The notes: generated by a model from the sequence alone, not told the origin. A stretch of DNA of 64,000 nt from Gymnorhina tibicen (GCA_013399875.1 VXAZ01014478.1:62001-126000); one strand, 5' to 3'; shown: positions 36,301 through 49,663, counted from the stretch's first letter. Program-made: numbers and translations.

Positions 36301-37639
36301 TGACTGCAATAAAAGTATTGAGAGACCCTTAGACTGATGAATAGTCCAAACACTGAAGACGTAGAAAATTAAAGCCCTCATTTTGTTTCTGGATTCAGAT
36401 GAGTTTCTGCAAGAATCATATATGAGGCAAACAGCCAGAATAGGACAGTATGTTCTCTGGAAAACCACTGAATGCATAGGACTCATGATGTTTTTTAGTT
36501 ACAGTTGCTGTTTTGAATAAAGAACAGAAATACAATAGTGTCAATATCCTGCCATGTAGAAACACCTGTGATTGATGCAACCTACCTTCTGGACTTAGGA
36601 GGATGGTAGGTACTTTCCCTAGTTTGCATGAGCATGAGATCTGGTTCATAATTTTCACCTACAATCAGAATGAACAGGTCTCAAATCAATGTCCTTATGA
36701 TTTCGTGTCCCTAAATTATAAAACAAAATTCTATTTTAAAAAATGGGAAAAGAATGCCAGTCTGTTGCAGTAAAAATACTTACTTTGCACAATATCCTCC
36801 CTGAAATTTTGTTTTTACCTGGTAAAGGACAGTCTATTTCTTGCATGTGTGGGGAGTACAGTGCAGGATAAGATAAAGTGTGCTTGTAACATACTGCAGA
36901 TATTTGCTGCTATCAGTTGATTCTGATCAGTATTCTAGCTGTCCCACGTGAATCTGCTGAATAGGTATTGTATCGTCACCTCCTGTATCTGAATCTGTGA
37001 CATTTCCGTGTAAATTCTTAAAAAAACCCCCAAACAACAACAAAACCCTCAAGCAAACAAAGAAATAAACAAAAAACCCCAACAAACAAAGAAACAAAAC
37101 CCACATAACCTCCCACAAGACACACAAGGTGAAACACAGACAGTGCAGGAAAGAAGTTAGTTCAAGCTGACAGGGGTTAGGAACACAGTCTGTGAAGCAA
37201 AATTCTCCCGATTCTTGGTTTATGCTTAATTTCCACAATTACCATAAACAATCCCATTTACAAAACACACTATTGGATTTTTCAGAGCACAAAGCCTGAG
37301 GCTTGGCATGCAGGTTCATTTCTAGACTGGGTGTGGGGGGACTCTGTATGTGTGTGTTTATTTTGTTCTCTTTCCTTTTTAATATGCATTCTAAAACACG
37401 TAGAATGGGTAAAAATTTTAAAGTGTTCAGAATGTTACTGCAGTGCAATGTGCGTGTTTATATAACCATCACGAAAAGCACAGAGGAAGATAGCTTTGAA
37501 CCTGGGCTCTCTGAAAAAATTTTTCTTCAACAGAGAGAAAATAAGGAAAAATACTTAGTTAAACTGCTGGCCAAACTCTTATTGTTTGTACCACTCCTGG
37601 AAAAGACCCTGGGGAGCAGCAGCAGAATCTGTGCTATTG
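33313..37639. other. Unique DNA, no gene recognised
   Basis: AT-rich; frames up to 138 codons (37303-37719, plus) and 121 codons (35010-35375, plus) lack recognisable domains. The 34640-34920 part is GC-richer but matches nothing I know. A low-complexity A/C tract lies at 37019-37104. Confidence 0.5.
37019..37104. repeat. A/C-rich low-complexity tract
   Basis: Alternating A runs and CCC blocks (aaaaaacccccaaac, aaacaaagaaataaac, aaaaaaccccaac). Same style as 2520-2573. It produces the F/V/L-rich minus-strand frame at 36927-37238. Confidence 0.75.
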
Positions 37640-37970
37640 ATTGGCTGGTTAAAGAGAGGCCTATTAGATTGAGACAGGCTAGATTGATTATACAGCAGCA
37701 GAAGGAGCTCAGATTCTGAGCTGAGTGAACGTCAGGGTGAGAGAGAGGGAGAGCAAGTGAGAGAAAGCGCGCAATAGAGGGAGACTGTACCCACTATAGC
37801 ATCAGTATGTGACAGCTGGTGCCTGATAACACTGATATTGAGCTCCTTCAGTGGAGAACTTGCTGAGCTACCCTTTTTTTAATTTGCAAGAGGATGCCAG
37901 CTCTAAGCCAGTGCAACTGACGACAGACTGGGTCTTGGAATAGTTCATTTTACTTACAATTACATCTCTC
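37640..37970 (+). promoter_or_regulatory. Candidate host promoter and 5' UTR
   Basis: An inverted CCAAT box (gattggctgg; ATTGG at 37640-37644) is followed about 45 bp later by a TATA-like ttataca (37688-37694). A start of transcription near 37715-37725 would fit. Downstream is a GA-rich, CpG-containing stretch (gagagagagggagag, agcgcgc at 37737-37771), common in vertebrate 5' UTRs and different from the surrounding AT-rich DNA. Two tiny upstream ORFs occur (ATG-TGA near 37806 and a nine-codon one near 37893). No transposon signature covers this stretch. The promoter call is inference from element order and composition only. Confidence 0.33.
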
Positions 37971-38072
37971 ATGTTCTGCATCTCTGAAGAAAGGCTTATT
38001 ACGGAAGACAAAAATTCATCTTCTCCCTTTACCTCACATAATATTGATGATATACAGAGTTTGATCTTCCAG
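37971..38072 (+). CDS. Candidate first coding exon (34 codons, phase 0)
   Basis: An ATG at 37971 opens exactly 34 codons ending ...SLIFQ, directly followed by a consensus splice donor (cttccag/gtaagg, intron start 38073). The peptide begins MFCISEERLITEDKNSSS and is acidic and serine-rich, with no known domain that I recognise. No gene symbol can be given. The ATG context is weak (ctctcATGt), and reading continues only if splicing occurs, since the intron brings stops. It could equally be a non-coding first exon or chance. An alternative short N-terminus of a gene lying downstream of the window is the most plausible biological reading. Confidence 0.3.
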
Positions 38073-41000
38073 GTAAGGAAATTATCATTTGCTTTTCTGA
38101 GCAGCTAAAAAGGAATTATTCTTTTTGTATCTTGCATGTTAAATACAAGCTTTGGCATTTGTTCTCAGAATGTATTTTTTGCACTTGTATTTCTTTCACT
38201 CACAGATTATATGTATCAATTATTATGTACACCTGAAGACAATTAACAGGATGTGGTTTGTGCATTGCATTTGTCATGCTTAACCCTTTAGATGGATGGA
38301 ATGAAACAACCAGAAAAGATTATTTCTAACTACTTGGATGATGTTTTAATGTAACTTGTCCCACACATGCTAAACTGTCTGGAGTAATAATGGCACACAA
38401 GCTCTCTCATATTATTAATTCATTAGCATACACATTGTGAAGCCAGGAAGGGAGAATATTTACCTGAAGGATTTCTCAGTGCTTGTTAGTAGTTTGAAAT
38501 AGTATCTGTCTTTTGACTGCAAGCTTACCACTGCTGAGAAATATAGTCTGCCTTAAATAGCACATCCTTAGACTGCCATTTTTTATAGATATAGTAGTTA
38601 TTGCTATCATTCTGCCTGCAAAGTGAAGATCAAGGCTTCTGACCTGAAATGTGAAACCTAAGATGTTCTGTTACACTGTGCTGCATGTCTGACGGAGGCA
38701 TCCCATGGACTGACTGCCTGTTTTGGTATGACATTGACACTACTGTCCCCTAACTGCAGAGCTTTACATAAAGTTTCAACGTATTTCCTTCAGCTCTATG
38801 GTAAGGGGTTTTGCTGTGATAGGTGATAGGTTGTGATAGATTGCTGTTATCCTGAAGGTGATAGACTATATCTGAAATAACCCAGCTTTTGGATTTGAGC
38901 TAAGTGAGGAAGTTGATTGACAGGCCATGGGAGCATAACGCTAAGACAGCTCCTTCATTAGCAGCACGTTCCTTCCAGCTGTGACAACATGCACCACCTT
39001 CCTCATCAGTTTGTGCACTCTGCTCCTTGCTCCAAACTGCAGTGTTTCATATGCCAGCTATTGTGATTATTCCCTCGGGGTGAAGTAGAGGAATCAATCT
39101 ATTAATGCAAGCATTTAAGTAGACTTTGACCCAGCCAAGTACAATGTTCCAATGCTTTGGCCTGTTAAGAAACTGCCTATAGCTGCTAGAATGTGCACCG
39201 ACACGTAATCCAATTTATCCAGTGTCAAAAGAATCACAACTACAGAAAAGCACTTTCTTCTCTTCCTTTATTAAGAACTTTTTAATAAATTTCCATAAAG
39301 CACCATACTTAAATACTTAATGACTTCTCAAAAACCCAAATGAGAACGGGAGTTGCCAAAATGATTATTTACAATTTTTAAAAGACATTATAAAAATTGA
39401 GGACCTTAGGTATATATAGAGATTTTTCTAAAAATTAGCAATAATTTTACGGGGGTATCTAAGTGACCACATGAATAAAATATGCAATGCTTAAGAGAAA
39501 ACTTCATCTTCTATAATGTATCATATGAATAAGCACTGGCAAAACAGGAACTAAACTAATGAGTCCAAACTAAAAGGTTATTTAAACTATAGCATCTGTA
39601 GTGTTTTAATGCCTTATCTCTTCTCTATGAATAATGTTTATGTTGTTTCTTATATACACAAATGTCAGTAATTTCAGTGTTTCCTTCTGAAAGTCTTTCC
39701 AGGTAGCCAGAAATTCTCCTGGCTGCATATTTTGCCACCATAGCTTTATTGAGTGGCATTTTACTCCACAAACTACTGCCAAAGGTGAGCACTGCATACA
39801 TTGACTATGGAGCCAGAGTGCAGAATCTGACCATAAATAATGAAAGAAACCCTTTACATTTTAATTATCTGACTGAAAATTTTAACAGTAAGACAAAGAC
39901 ATGGGTATTGAGGGCTAGATCTACCAAGAATAGACTGTATTTTATAAGGAGCTAAGATAATTGAATGTCTCATTCACTTTGTATTCTTACAAAGCTTAAG
40001 GCCTGCCTCAGTCTCTCACATGCAGTTTGACTAGCAAAAAATATGCCTTTATATATGCTCAAAAGCTTTCCTACAGCTCTTTGTTAATATCTGTCTTTTC
40101 TCTCTGGAAATTCTTGTTCACTACACCCATGCTCTTTAAATATACCTTATAATTTTCCGATTAGAAAAAAAATCATGGTAGTTCTATGATTTCAAAGACA
40201 GCAATATTGTTCCCTCCAAATTAGTGTCTGTTACTAGTCAGGTTACATCCAAGCCATGAAACTCCAAATAACACTAAAAAGTGTTTATTTTTGCAATGGG
40301 AATATTTCATTTGAACCTTAATTTTATTTTTTTAAAGTGCCAAAGAGAATCAGAAACCCAAACAATTAGTTAAGCTTACACTCATAAGTTGGTTTTCTAT
40401 TCATAAGATATGTTATTCTTTTCCACATTACATACTGTAAGCATCTTCTTTTGTCAGATTCAGAAAAAAATAGATTAAAAAAACACAAATCAGAAAGAGT
40501 TAAGAGTTTACATATTACAAACTGTGAATTTTCTTTCAAGTCTTTGATGTTGTTAATGTTAATCTGGGCTTTTTTCAACACTTTAAACTGATTCAGTTAT
40601 GTCATTTTTTTCTCAAAAGATTAATTTGACCTTTTTGAAATTAATGTTGCATTCCTTTCCAGCTTGAACTCACAGAATGTGAAATTTATTTTTATTTTCC
40701 TAGCTAACTTAAAGCCATTAGGGGGCTCTTTCCTCCTATGTTATCACACAGCAAGCTGCAATAAAAAGATATAGCTAGTTACTAGACTTTTTAACCAGAA
40801 AGAAATTCTACTTGAATTAATTTATTTTGGGTGTAGACCATTTTAATAATACAGAATGACTAAAAATATCTCTATTTTTGTTTGTTTGTTGGAGAGGGTT
40901 CTGTTTGTTTGGGGGTTTTTTGTTATTGCACATAATTAAAAACTTTTACTGTGAATTAATGGTTATGTCTAGAAGTTACTTTATTTCCCATAAAGGAGAA

Positions 41001-42339
41001 GCAGGGAGTTCAGCAAAAAGTTTGAAGTAATCCCTGGAATCACTAAATCTAATTAACAGCCTGCTTATGAAGCACCACTTCTGTTCAAGAAGCTAGAGTT
41101 TATTTTTTCTAATAACTGTGAACAATGGTGCAACTACCACTAAAAAAAAAAAAAATTCTGTTGAGTACTGTTATATTGTACTGAAAAGAACCTGAAGTAC
41201 CTAAACATGACATACTCTTCCCTTGCACAGCTTGCTTTCAGAAGGGCTAAGTATGTGACCAGGATTTTTGGATCACTTTATTTCACGAAATAAGAAAGTT
41301 TCAATTCTGAAAACATTTACTCACATGAACAACTACACTGAAGTTACTGTGGACCAAATTTCAACACCTTTGTTCTTCCTATTACCCTTTCGTTTCTGTA
41401 CATTCATTTCAGCACTGTACCTGAAATCAGTTCAGGTACAGTTTGCACTATTTCTTGTGGGGTTGTGAACTTTGTGCGATTACTTGTGGGATTCCTTGGA
41501 AACAACTATAGAATAGCCTAATGCAGGCTAAGGAAAAGAATTTAATTTGTTGTAAAGCACAGCAAGGAGGTTGCAAACACTGCAGTATCATGCTGAGGTG
41601 AAGCAAGGAGAAACATGAGTGTCAAAAGACAAGCAAAATAATTGTCAACCTGTTCCAGTTTTGAAAAATTTTCTTATTCCTGCCATCCTTGAAAGAAAAA
41701 AATCCCAAACTGGTAAATGATTTTACCCACCCTGAACCAACTCACTACTTTATATCATTTAGCTTGGAGAGACTACAATACTAACAACTCCATTCGTGGT
41801 GCTTGACATTCACAACAAAGGAGTATAATCTAACCAAGTTGGAATTAAGAAAAAAAATCAAGATAAAAATGATGTTATTTCTTGGTTTTACTACATATTT
41901 GAATAATCTCTGTATTTCTGCATCCTCTTATAGCAACTATTGTATGACACATCAATGAAGAACTGTGTTCTGCTAAACAGCATCTAGAAATTCCAACCAG
42001 GATCTCAAGATACTTTGATTATTGCTATACATAGACAGAGGTTCATGCAATATAATGAAATTGTCAAAAATGTGGAATAAATCAAGTATTATTTCTGAGA
42101 CAGATAATTGATGCTTCAAACTCAGAGAAGATGATCTTCATTAGCTATATTATTAGCACATTGCAAATTCAGCATCATACAAATTATCTTCCTGTTAGCA
42201 GAAGAGGGCTTTTTCATTACTAAAAGGTGGCTAAAGTTAACTATGACTTGCTTGCATTTCAAGTAATTAATTGTGTACACATGAACAGTTACCAAAGCTG
42301 AGGTGGCATTAGTATTAGTAATTCATCAGGCACAGAATC
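38073..42339. other. Possible intron; no exon recognised
   Basis: AT-rich unique DNA with T-rich tracts (about 40880-40925). No acceptor plus open-frame combination stands out. If the candidate exon ending at 38072 is real, this is its first intron. Confidence 0.45.
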
Positions 42340-42925
42340 ACCAGCCAGTCAAAGAAGGGGATTGTCTCTCTCTGCTCTGCACTGGAGAGGTTTTACCTGG
42401 AGTCTTGTGTGCAGTTTTGGGTGCCACAATATAAGAAAGGTATAATGTCATTAGGGATTATCTAAAGGAGGGCCACAAAGATGGTGAAAGGGGGAGGGGA
42501 GGGGAGGGGAGGGCATACAAGGAGTGGCTGAGGTCACCTGGTCTGTTCAGCCTGAAGAAGAGGAGACTGAGGGGAGACCTCTTCACAGTCCACAACTTTC
42601 TCATGAGAGAAAGAGGAGAGACAGGCACTGATCTCTTCTCTCTGGTGACCAGTGACGGGACCTGAGGGAATGACATTAAGTCTTGTCAGGGGAGGTTTAG
42701 GTTGGATATTAGGAAAATGTTCTTCACCCAGAGGATGGTCAGGCACTGGAACACGTTCGCCAGAGAAATGCTCACAGCACCAAGCCAGAAGGAGTTCAAG
42801 AAGCATTTGGACAATGTTCTCAGGCACATGGTATGATTCTTAGGTTGTCCTGTGCAGGGCCAGGAGCTGGAATTTGATGATCCTTTTTGTTCCCTTCCAA
42901 CTCAGGATATTCTATCATCCTATGA
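42340..42925 (+). mobile_element. CR1 LINE 3' end, sense, with internal GGGGA expansion
   Basis: Landmarks in sense order: ctgcactggagaggttttacctggagtc, gtgcagttttgggtgcc, aggagggccacaaagatgg, cctgaagaagaggagactgaggggagacct, ggtttaggttggatattagg, ggcactggaacac, ttgatgatcc, cccttccaactcaggatattctatcatcc. A (GGGGA)n run at 42490-42513 interrupts the element right after 'aagatggtgaa', where CR1 normally has 'gggctggagcacctctcc'. Truncated at 5' and inactive. Confidence 0.9.
42490..42513. repeat. (GGGGA)n pentamer run in CR1
   Basis: About five units of GGGGA, replacing the normal CR1 sequence at this place. Short G-tract array with quadruplex-forming pattern (five runs of at least three G). Confidence 0.85.
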
Positions 42926-43771
42926 CTTTATTTGAGGCCCAAAACAAATTGCTGGAAGAATGACAGGAAGTATGTAGCAGAAGCAAGGAACAGAGACAAC
43001 TACTTGGTTGGAGTCAAACACCCTAGCAGTAAGACTTTTCTCCTCTGTAAAACACAGTTTAATTCAATTGTATGCTCTGCTTCCTTGAAATCAATGAAAT
43101 TTTATGTAAAAGATAAAAATTAAACCCGTATGAGATTCTGGCACAAAGTTTCTGCAGAGCTTCACTCCAGAGGTAACTATAATTTACTGGTTGGTTAATT
43201 TATCCCTTATATAAACACACTATGCAAAGCACTTTGAAATACTTCTGAATAAAAACTGTTGTGTAAATGTGAAGTATTATTATGGCAAACAGAACTCACT
43301 CAAAGTTGACAGAAGTCACTTCAACTAATGAAAACTGCAACAGTCTGGGGTGCTTTATTAAGCATGAATAAATAATTAATCTCTGATGAATGTTTAAAGG
43401 CTGAAAAAACAGTTCCTCAGACATGTACTCAAGTAAGAATTACTTAATTTCTTTTTCCTATTTCATGTTTTCTAAAATATATGAAGGGAATAATCCAAAT
43501 GACTAGATATTAGAAGTAGAGAAATTTGCAAAAGCAATAATATATGTACTGTCAAAATATTTTAAAAAGAAGTAATAATGTAATCTAAAATACACATCAT
43601 AATACAATGAGAAGCAAAATCTGCTGGGTTTTTTTTTAATTTTTTTTTATTTTTACTGGAAAAAAATTACATAGCAAATGAAATTGCATTGAAACAGCAG
43701 CCTGCAGCTTCCTCAAATTTGCATACAATCCTATATATATATATTTATATACATCTATGGTGGCATTGCTG

Positions 43772-43837
43772 CCAATGGCAGGGGTGTTGGAACTAGATGA
43801 TCTTTAGGGTCGCTTCCAACCCAAGCCATTCTCTGAT
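43772..43837 (+). mobile_element. CR1 3' tail fragment, sense
   Basis: ccaatggcaggggtgttgg, aactagatgatctttagggt, cgcttccaacccaagccatt and ctctgat follow the order of the CR1 3' terminus. Only the last 65 or so bases are present, preceded by a (TA)n run. Confidence 0.85.
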
Positions 43838-44600
43838 ATGAGGCTATTATATATGTGCATGTACCTATATTTGAGCTTATCTTTTTCTGTATGGAATACC
43901 CCTGTATGGAATACCTGGAAAATTTGAAATGTTTGGGAATACAGGCATGTGGAACCCAAATGTGTTCCCTGAGTTCCATAATAGGAAAGGGTTTTTTGGT
44001 TGTGAAACCACTTGAGGGTCCAAGTTATAAGACAGGTGTCACCAAGAAATGCAGATCAGCAGATCATTAGATGGCAGGATCCTAACAAAATTCTATTTTC
44101 CTTGATATTGAGAACAGTTTGTTCACATAATCTGCTTTATGCTGTGATGTGATAGCAGCATGCAACTAACTACCATTAAAACACACAGTACAGTTTTGAG
44201 AAAAGCTCTTTAAATTTTTGGCTTTGCTTGAATTTCAAAATATTTAGAAGTGAGCCAAAAGTGTTGTTGCTTTGCAAAACACTGATTATGTTTGGCTCTG
44301 GAACAAGACATGGATAAATCCTGCTCTGACCAGTGACTATTAACACTGGTCTGTGGAGTATAAAGAGAGTGAACAAAGTTCTGCAGAGCAGCTGATAGTG
44401 AGAAGTAATTCATTGTCCTCTGGCAGATCTGTAACACTGAGAATTAATGTACCTACAGCAGTGACAAAGCTATGGTAACACCTTGACTATTTATACACCT
44501 TCTTCTTTTTTCCCTCAGAACTTTTTGTGACTGATTTAGGATTTATGACTGAAGTATTTTTTTCTTCCCTCCAGTTACCAGATATTGAACAGAAAAACAA

Positions 44601-44630
44601 AACCAACCAACCAACCAACCAACCAACCAA
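44601..44630. repeat. (AACC)n tetramer microsatellite
   Basis: Seven and a half units of AACC without interruption, within an A/C-rich tract that continues to about 44670. Confidence 0.93.
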
Positions 44631-47088
44631 ACAAATAACCAAAAAAACCACCAAAAAATATCCCACACCAAACCCCTGTCAAAACAGCTTTGGGCAAGCT
44701 GTTAAAGGTAAACAAAATTAACTGTCAAAAATTAGTAAATTATGATAAAATTTTTCCTTGAACCTAGTGAAACATTAGTTTTATTCTTAATACTATGTAA
44801 TGATCGGAAGCTAGAAGCTCTTTGTGGCCCAGAATACTTATCAATGACAGTAGGAAGTTTTGCAGCATATGGAAATTATATACACCACAAAGTAAAAATA
44901 TATGATAGTCATTTAAATTCTATAAATTTTAGTTCTAGAAGTCTGTTTTCCTTAGGTGTATATAGACTTTACCAATTTCTAAAAACTACTGACTAGAAAT
45001 TTCAGTGTTTTGCTCTTCCTGGCTTCTTAAGACCCATAGTTCTTAATTCTATGCAACACAGCTGTACTGATATGTGTAAGGACAATTCTGAGATTAATGT
45101 TGCAACTTTCAAATGTAAATGAGAACAATTCCTGCTACTGGTACATCTTATTGAACTGGATTAAATAATATAAACATATCCTTCATATTTTTTTACTTAA
45201 CTTATAACAGACTATACATTCTTAATAATGTGTGTGGAACAAGAATTTGAACCTGTCTTCTTAAACGAAATCATAATTAACTTCTGATGGGGAAACAGAC
45301 TTTCAAGTTCCCTGCCCTAGTTTGAGACACAGGAAATTTGAAGCACCTTCAGGTAAGCTTAGATAATATTCAAGGAACTCATTCTTGGATGTTTGTCCAT
45401 TAATGCTAGGCGCTGTCATATGCCAGTATATATGTACAGAATCTAACTAGCAATGTCATCAGTACCTGCTCTTTGTTAATTTATGCCAGTAAAACAAATG
45501 TCAGTGCCTAGGACTGCAGCTGTTATGAGGTGGTTTATCACCAGCAAAGCTGGAGCAAAGTGTGAAAGTGTCCATCAAAAATGGAAAATCATCCCTGAAT
45601 TGCATGACCAGGAGCATGATCAAGCAGATGTGTCATGAAGATGTTATTCTGAAGATCAGAGAGAACACTCTGGGAAAAGATGTTTCTTTTGCACTCTGTA
45701 TCCATACATTGTTTGACTGCCACATCATCTTTAAGACCTTGGAGAAAAGCTTACAGCTCTTTGCCCTGACTAACTCTCAGACACATGGGATCAGGAAGAC
45801 AACATCAGTGAAATGATGCAGATATAGAATTAGTAGTTCTTGTCACAATTTTTGTACTGTTTAGGAAAATCGTTCAAACTGAATTTGTACGTTACTCTAA
45901 AAAATGGCACAGTTTAGTGGCTTTGCTTTCCAGGGGAAAAACTAAATAATTATACATGTCTGCCTCCAATGTGAGGTGCAATCTCCTCCCCAGTCTAGCT
46001 CATATATTCAATGTCTTGCCCTAGTGCAGCAAATAAACATGCCTGGGACATATCAAACTTCTTAATAACTTTAAAGAATTAAATGAAATGATGTTACATA
46101 GAGAGAAAAATATGCATAAAACCTGTCCAACTATATTACATATCAGTCTAAACCAAAATCCTTTGTCTGATGATTCTATAATTCTCTTAGGCATCTAGAT
46201 TTCTACTAATTTTTTTTGGTTCGTATATATATACATGTATCTGAAACTCATTAACTTCTTCACCTGTTTTTATAACTAAGTGTTCCTGCCTAAAAATTTT
46301 GGAGAAGCCCTACTGCAAGAATTGCTGTCAGTTTGTGTGGTTGATACACACTAGTGTGTTGGAGGAGTAAATGTCAAGATATACAGGACGTCAAGATTAA
46401 CTCATCCACAAGCTTTTATCATGCAAAACAGTTTAAACTCCTTTCATCGAGGAGAGGTATCTTTCATTACTTCGTATAAACCTTGGCATAAGAGTATGCA
46501 TGTAGACATTTACCAAGAAATAAATTATATACTATGAATCTCCATTCTGGTTTACCATCATGTATTTTCTTTGACTCTGTCAGAGATTAACATTCTCAAG
46601 AGGAATCAAAGAATACTTTAGCCATGAACATTTTCCAGACAGTGATTTGTAGACCAATCTTGCTATCTATGCATATCTAAGGAGTATCATTACAGTCTTT
46701 CCTACTTCTATAACTATTCATCATCTTCACTTCCATATGATAGCTGCAGATGTTTTAGATTTATGCTAAAATCCAGAGAGAAATGCTGTACAGTATGTGA
46801 AAGTATTTCATGTAGCAAATGTGTATGTATCTGAAAGTAAAAAATAAACCTACCTGACACTGACAGCATCAACTATTTCAACCTGCAAGGTCTATGGAGA
46901 GGTTATGGGTCCCCGATACTTTTGTCATTGATTTTACACAATTTTGCAGGTCTAGAATTTGTGCTGAAAAGAATTGGCATTTTCTTAGATGGCACAATTT
47001 CAAGTGTTCTGTGATGAAGATACCCATTTTAAAACTAAAACTTCTTTGCAAGTGTCCTATATCCAGGACCAGAAATGTGTAACATTAC

Positions 47089-47179
47089 TTCCTTTTCCTT
47101 TTCCTTTTCCTTTTCCTTTTCCTTTTCCTTTTCCTTTTCCTTTTCCTTTTCCTTTTCCTTTTCCTTTTCCTTTTCCTTT
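47089..47179. repeat. Perfect (CCTTTT)15 hexamer microsatellite
   Basis: About 91 bp of uninterrupted CCTTTT units. Because the unit is 6 bp, three frames read as dipeptide repeats: FP on the plus strand, KG and KR on the minus strand. This explains the 102-, 74- and 71-codon frames here, none of which is a gene call. Confidence 0.97.
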
Positions 47180-49657
47180 CATCTGTACCACTTTTCTCAG
47201 ATTTTTCCTTCTTTTCAATGAATTTATTTTTTCTTTTTTTCTTTCTTGTTTTAGGGGAAGGTGGTGGGCTAGAGTGGGCAAAGCAGGTAACAGGTAGCAT
47301 CTTTTATTAGGAAAAGAACATAAGGTCAGCCATTGAAGTCTGCAGCAATTTGGAATTTCATATTTTTGGGGGATAAGGATGTTGAAGAATTTGAGGGGTT
47401 TGGTTTTATTTGTTTGTGGGGGTTTTTTGGTTGATTTTTTAGTTGATAAATCTAGTCACTAAAGTGATAGGTGCTCTACGCTGATTAGATAAATACCTCA
47501 TGTGGGCAGAATATGCTGTTCTACCTTTTGAAAGAGCATTACTTTATTAATGAATTTGTTTAATTTACACACCCTTCAATAAATCATCTGCTTGGGTACA
47601 GAATTAAATATAATTACGTCACCCTGTAGCATGCTTTTATTGTAGATGATGTGTGAACCACTCTGGATTTAGCTGCACTTTTGCACTTTCTAAATAATGT
47701 GTCAGCTAGAAAAATTCAACATAACATAAGGTGCCCTACTCTCAGGAATGATAATAGTATCTGGAAATACAGTATGTGAAGTCTTATGGACATTGAAGTA
47801 TAATCTTTAGGGAATAAAAAAAACCAACTAAATTCAAATTATAGCTAGTGATTGAACTAGGAGATTATGATGTTCTACTAATAAAATTTAAATTACTTTT
47901 TAAAAAAAATAGCAGTAAGCAAAACTGTAACATATTTAACAAATAATGTTGTCTTCGTAGTATTATCTTGAACCTAAATAAGATATAGAGCTGTTGTTTT
48001 ACACGACACTTTAAAAATCTCTCTTTCATTGTAGATGCATGTGTATGCACAACTGAGTCACTACCTAATTTCCTTCTGAGATCTCAAACAATCTTTAGAT
48101 CTACCACTTTTATTTCAGTTAAAATGCAGAGTATGCTGGAAATTTCATCCCTACCCACCAAAAAATAACAAGAATAATCAAAGTCATTGATTAAATAACT
48201 TAAGTAAGTCACTACTTCTCTTGAAATCAGATTCTAAACATCATTTGCCTCCAATGTTCCAAGAATCAGGATGGTTATTTCCTCTGAGCTAGAAAACTCT
48301 TCTGGCATAAAGAAGCATATAAATTTTGGCTAATATACCATATGGCAGATGATATGTTGTCATACTAATTTCCACGACTTTTAATTATTTTTATTTCATT
48401 ATATTTTAAAGTATTGAAGCCGGCAGTAATTGAATTTTGTGATTTTGTACCACACTGAAGTGTTTGCAGTGACTTTTTATCATTGTGAACACAAGTGCTG
48501 TTCCTTGTACCTAACACTGTGCAGTATTCATAATATTAGATATAAAAAGATATATATTCTTAACAATTTTGAACAAGTTTTTAACAAATAATGAAAAAAA
48601 ATTCTCTCAATAAAGTTCCTTGTTTAGGAAATGAAAAGCAAGATGTAAAGAAGGCCTGATTTTTATTGTTGTTTGATCTTACAATTCTTTCTCAAACAAT
48701 AAATTATTCATTAACACAAACCGTACACATAGGATTGTTGATCTTGACAAGGACTAAAGAAATATGCCACCTTTCAATCCCTGTTATGTTTTCTGACAAA
48801 TCTACATGTTATTCCTTTGCATTAATGGACATTTCTGCCCTCTTTCTCCCATTCCCTTCTCTGGAACAAAATAGTCCTAGAGGTATTATGCTTTTAGAGA
48901 AAAGGTGTAAATATAATTCTTCTAGATATAATTCATAAAATTCAGGAAGACCCAAAACACTGTTGAAAATATTCTACAACAGCGTAAAACTTTCAGGATG
49001 TGAAACAATCTTTAATGTATCTATGTCATCAGAGATGAGTGATTTATTTCATACTACCAAGTATGGATTAAATCAACCAACAAAACATTCAAGGTCTAAA
49101 TTTGAACTTTGGAATAATGTAGGGATAACTATGTTCCTCTTTCATCGTGCAGCATTGGTTTCTCAGTATAGTGACTTGCATTAAAAATTGCTAAACCTGA
49201 AGACTTGTTTTAAATTTCCTTTGAATATTGGTGATTTTGCCAATTACAGAATGAATTATTCAAGGGTATTTTTAGAATTACCTAGATAACAGCCCCCTTC
49301 ATGTATTGTGAGAATAAAAATATCAACTGAATTCAAATAAGTTTTCTAAGTGCCTTAATTTAAACTTTGCCTATTTTCCTATGCATTATCTAGCCTGAGA
49401 ATTGCATTTGACATGCGAAGATGTAACCTCCATGAGAATTACAGCTACAATTTGTTTCCAAGTAATCACAAACAAACAAGTGCATATAGATATCTACAGT
49501 TGTAGATATCAGTATATATAACCATATAACCACAACTCAGAAGCTTCTGTTTGAAAATTGAAAAGTCCCAATGCTCCAAGACTCTAAAAATTAAAATTTA
49601 TCCACCAAGAAAACTGAAATGGAAACAAACTGTGCATCGGGATAAAGCAGTTTGCTT
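47180..49657. other. AT-rich unique DNA, no gene recognised
   Basis: Nothing identifiable apart from a T/G-rich tract at about 47395-47440. Frames up to 90 codons lack domain features. Confidence 0.55.
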
Positions 49658-49663
49658 GTCCAG

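Larger units (their letters stand above)
42926..47088. other. Unique DNA with short repeats, no gene recognised
   Basis: Contains a (TA)n run at 43732-43751, a CR1 tail at 43772-43837, a short 15-bp-period duplication at 43887-43915 (ctgtatggaatacc twice), and the (AACC)n run at 44601-44630. An 84-codon plus-strand frame at 45562-45816 has balanced composition but no recognisable family. Confidence 0.5.

Noticed and set aside
37303..37719. 138-codon plus-strand frame upstream of the candidate exon
   Set aside because: It runs through the inferred promoter, has no domain and composition like chance translation.
46989..47300. Frames with FPFPFP, KGKGKG or KRKRKR runs
   Set aside because: Produced by the CCTTTT hexamer array, not by coding selection.
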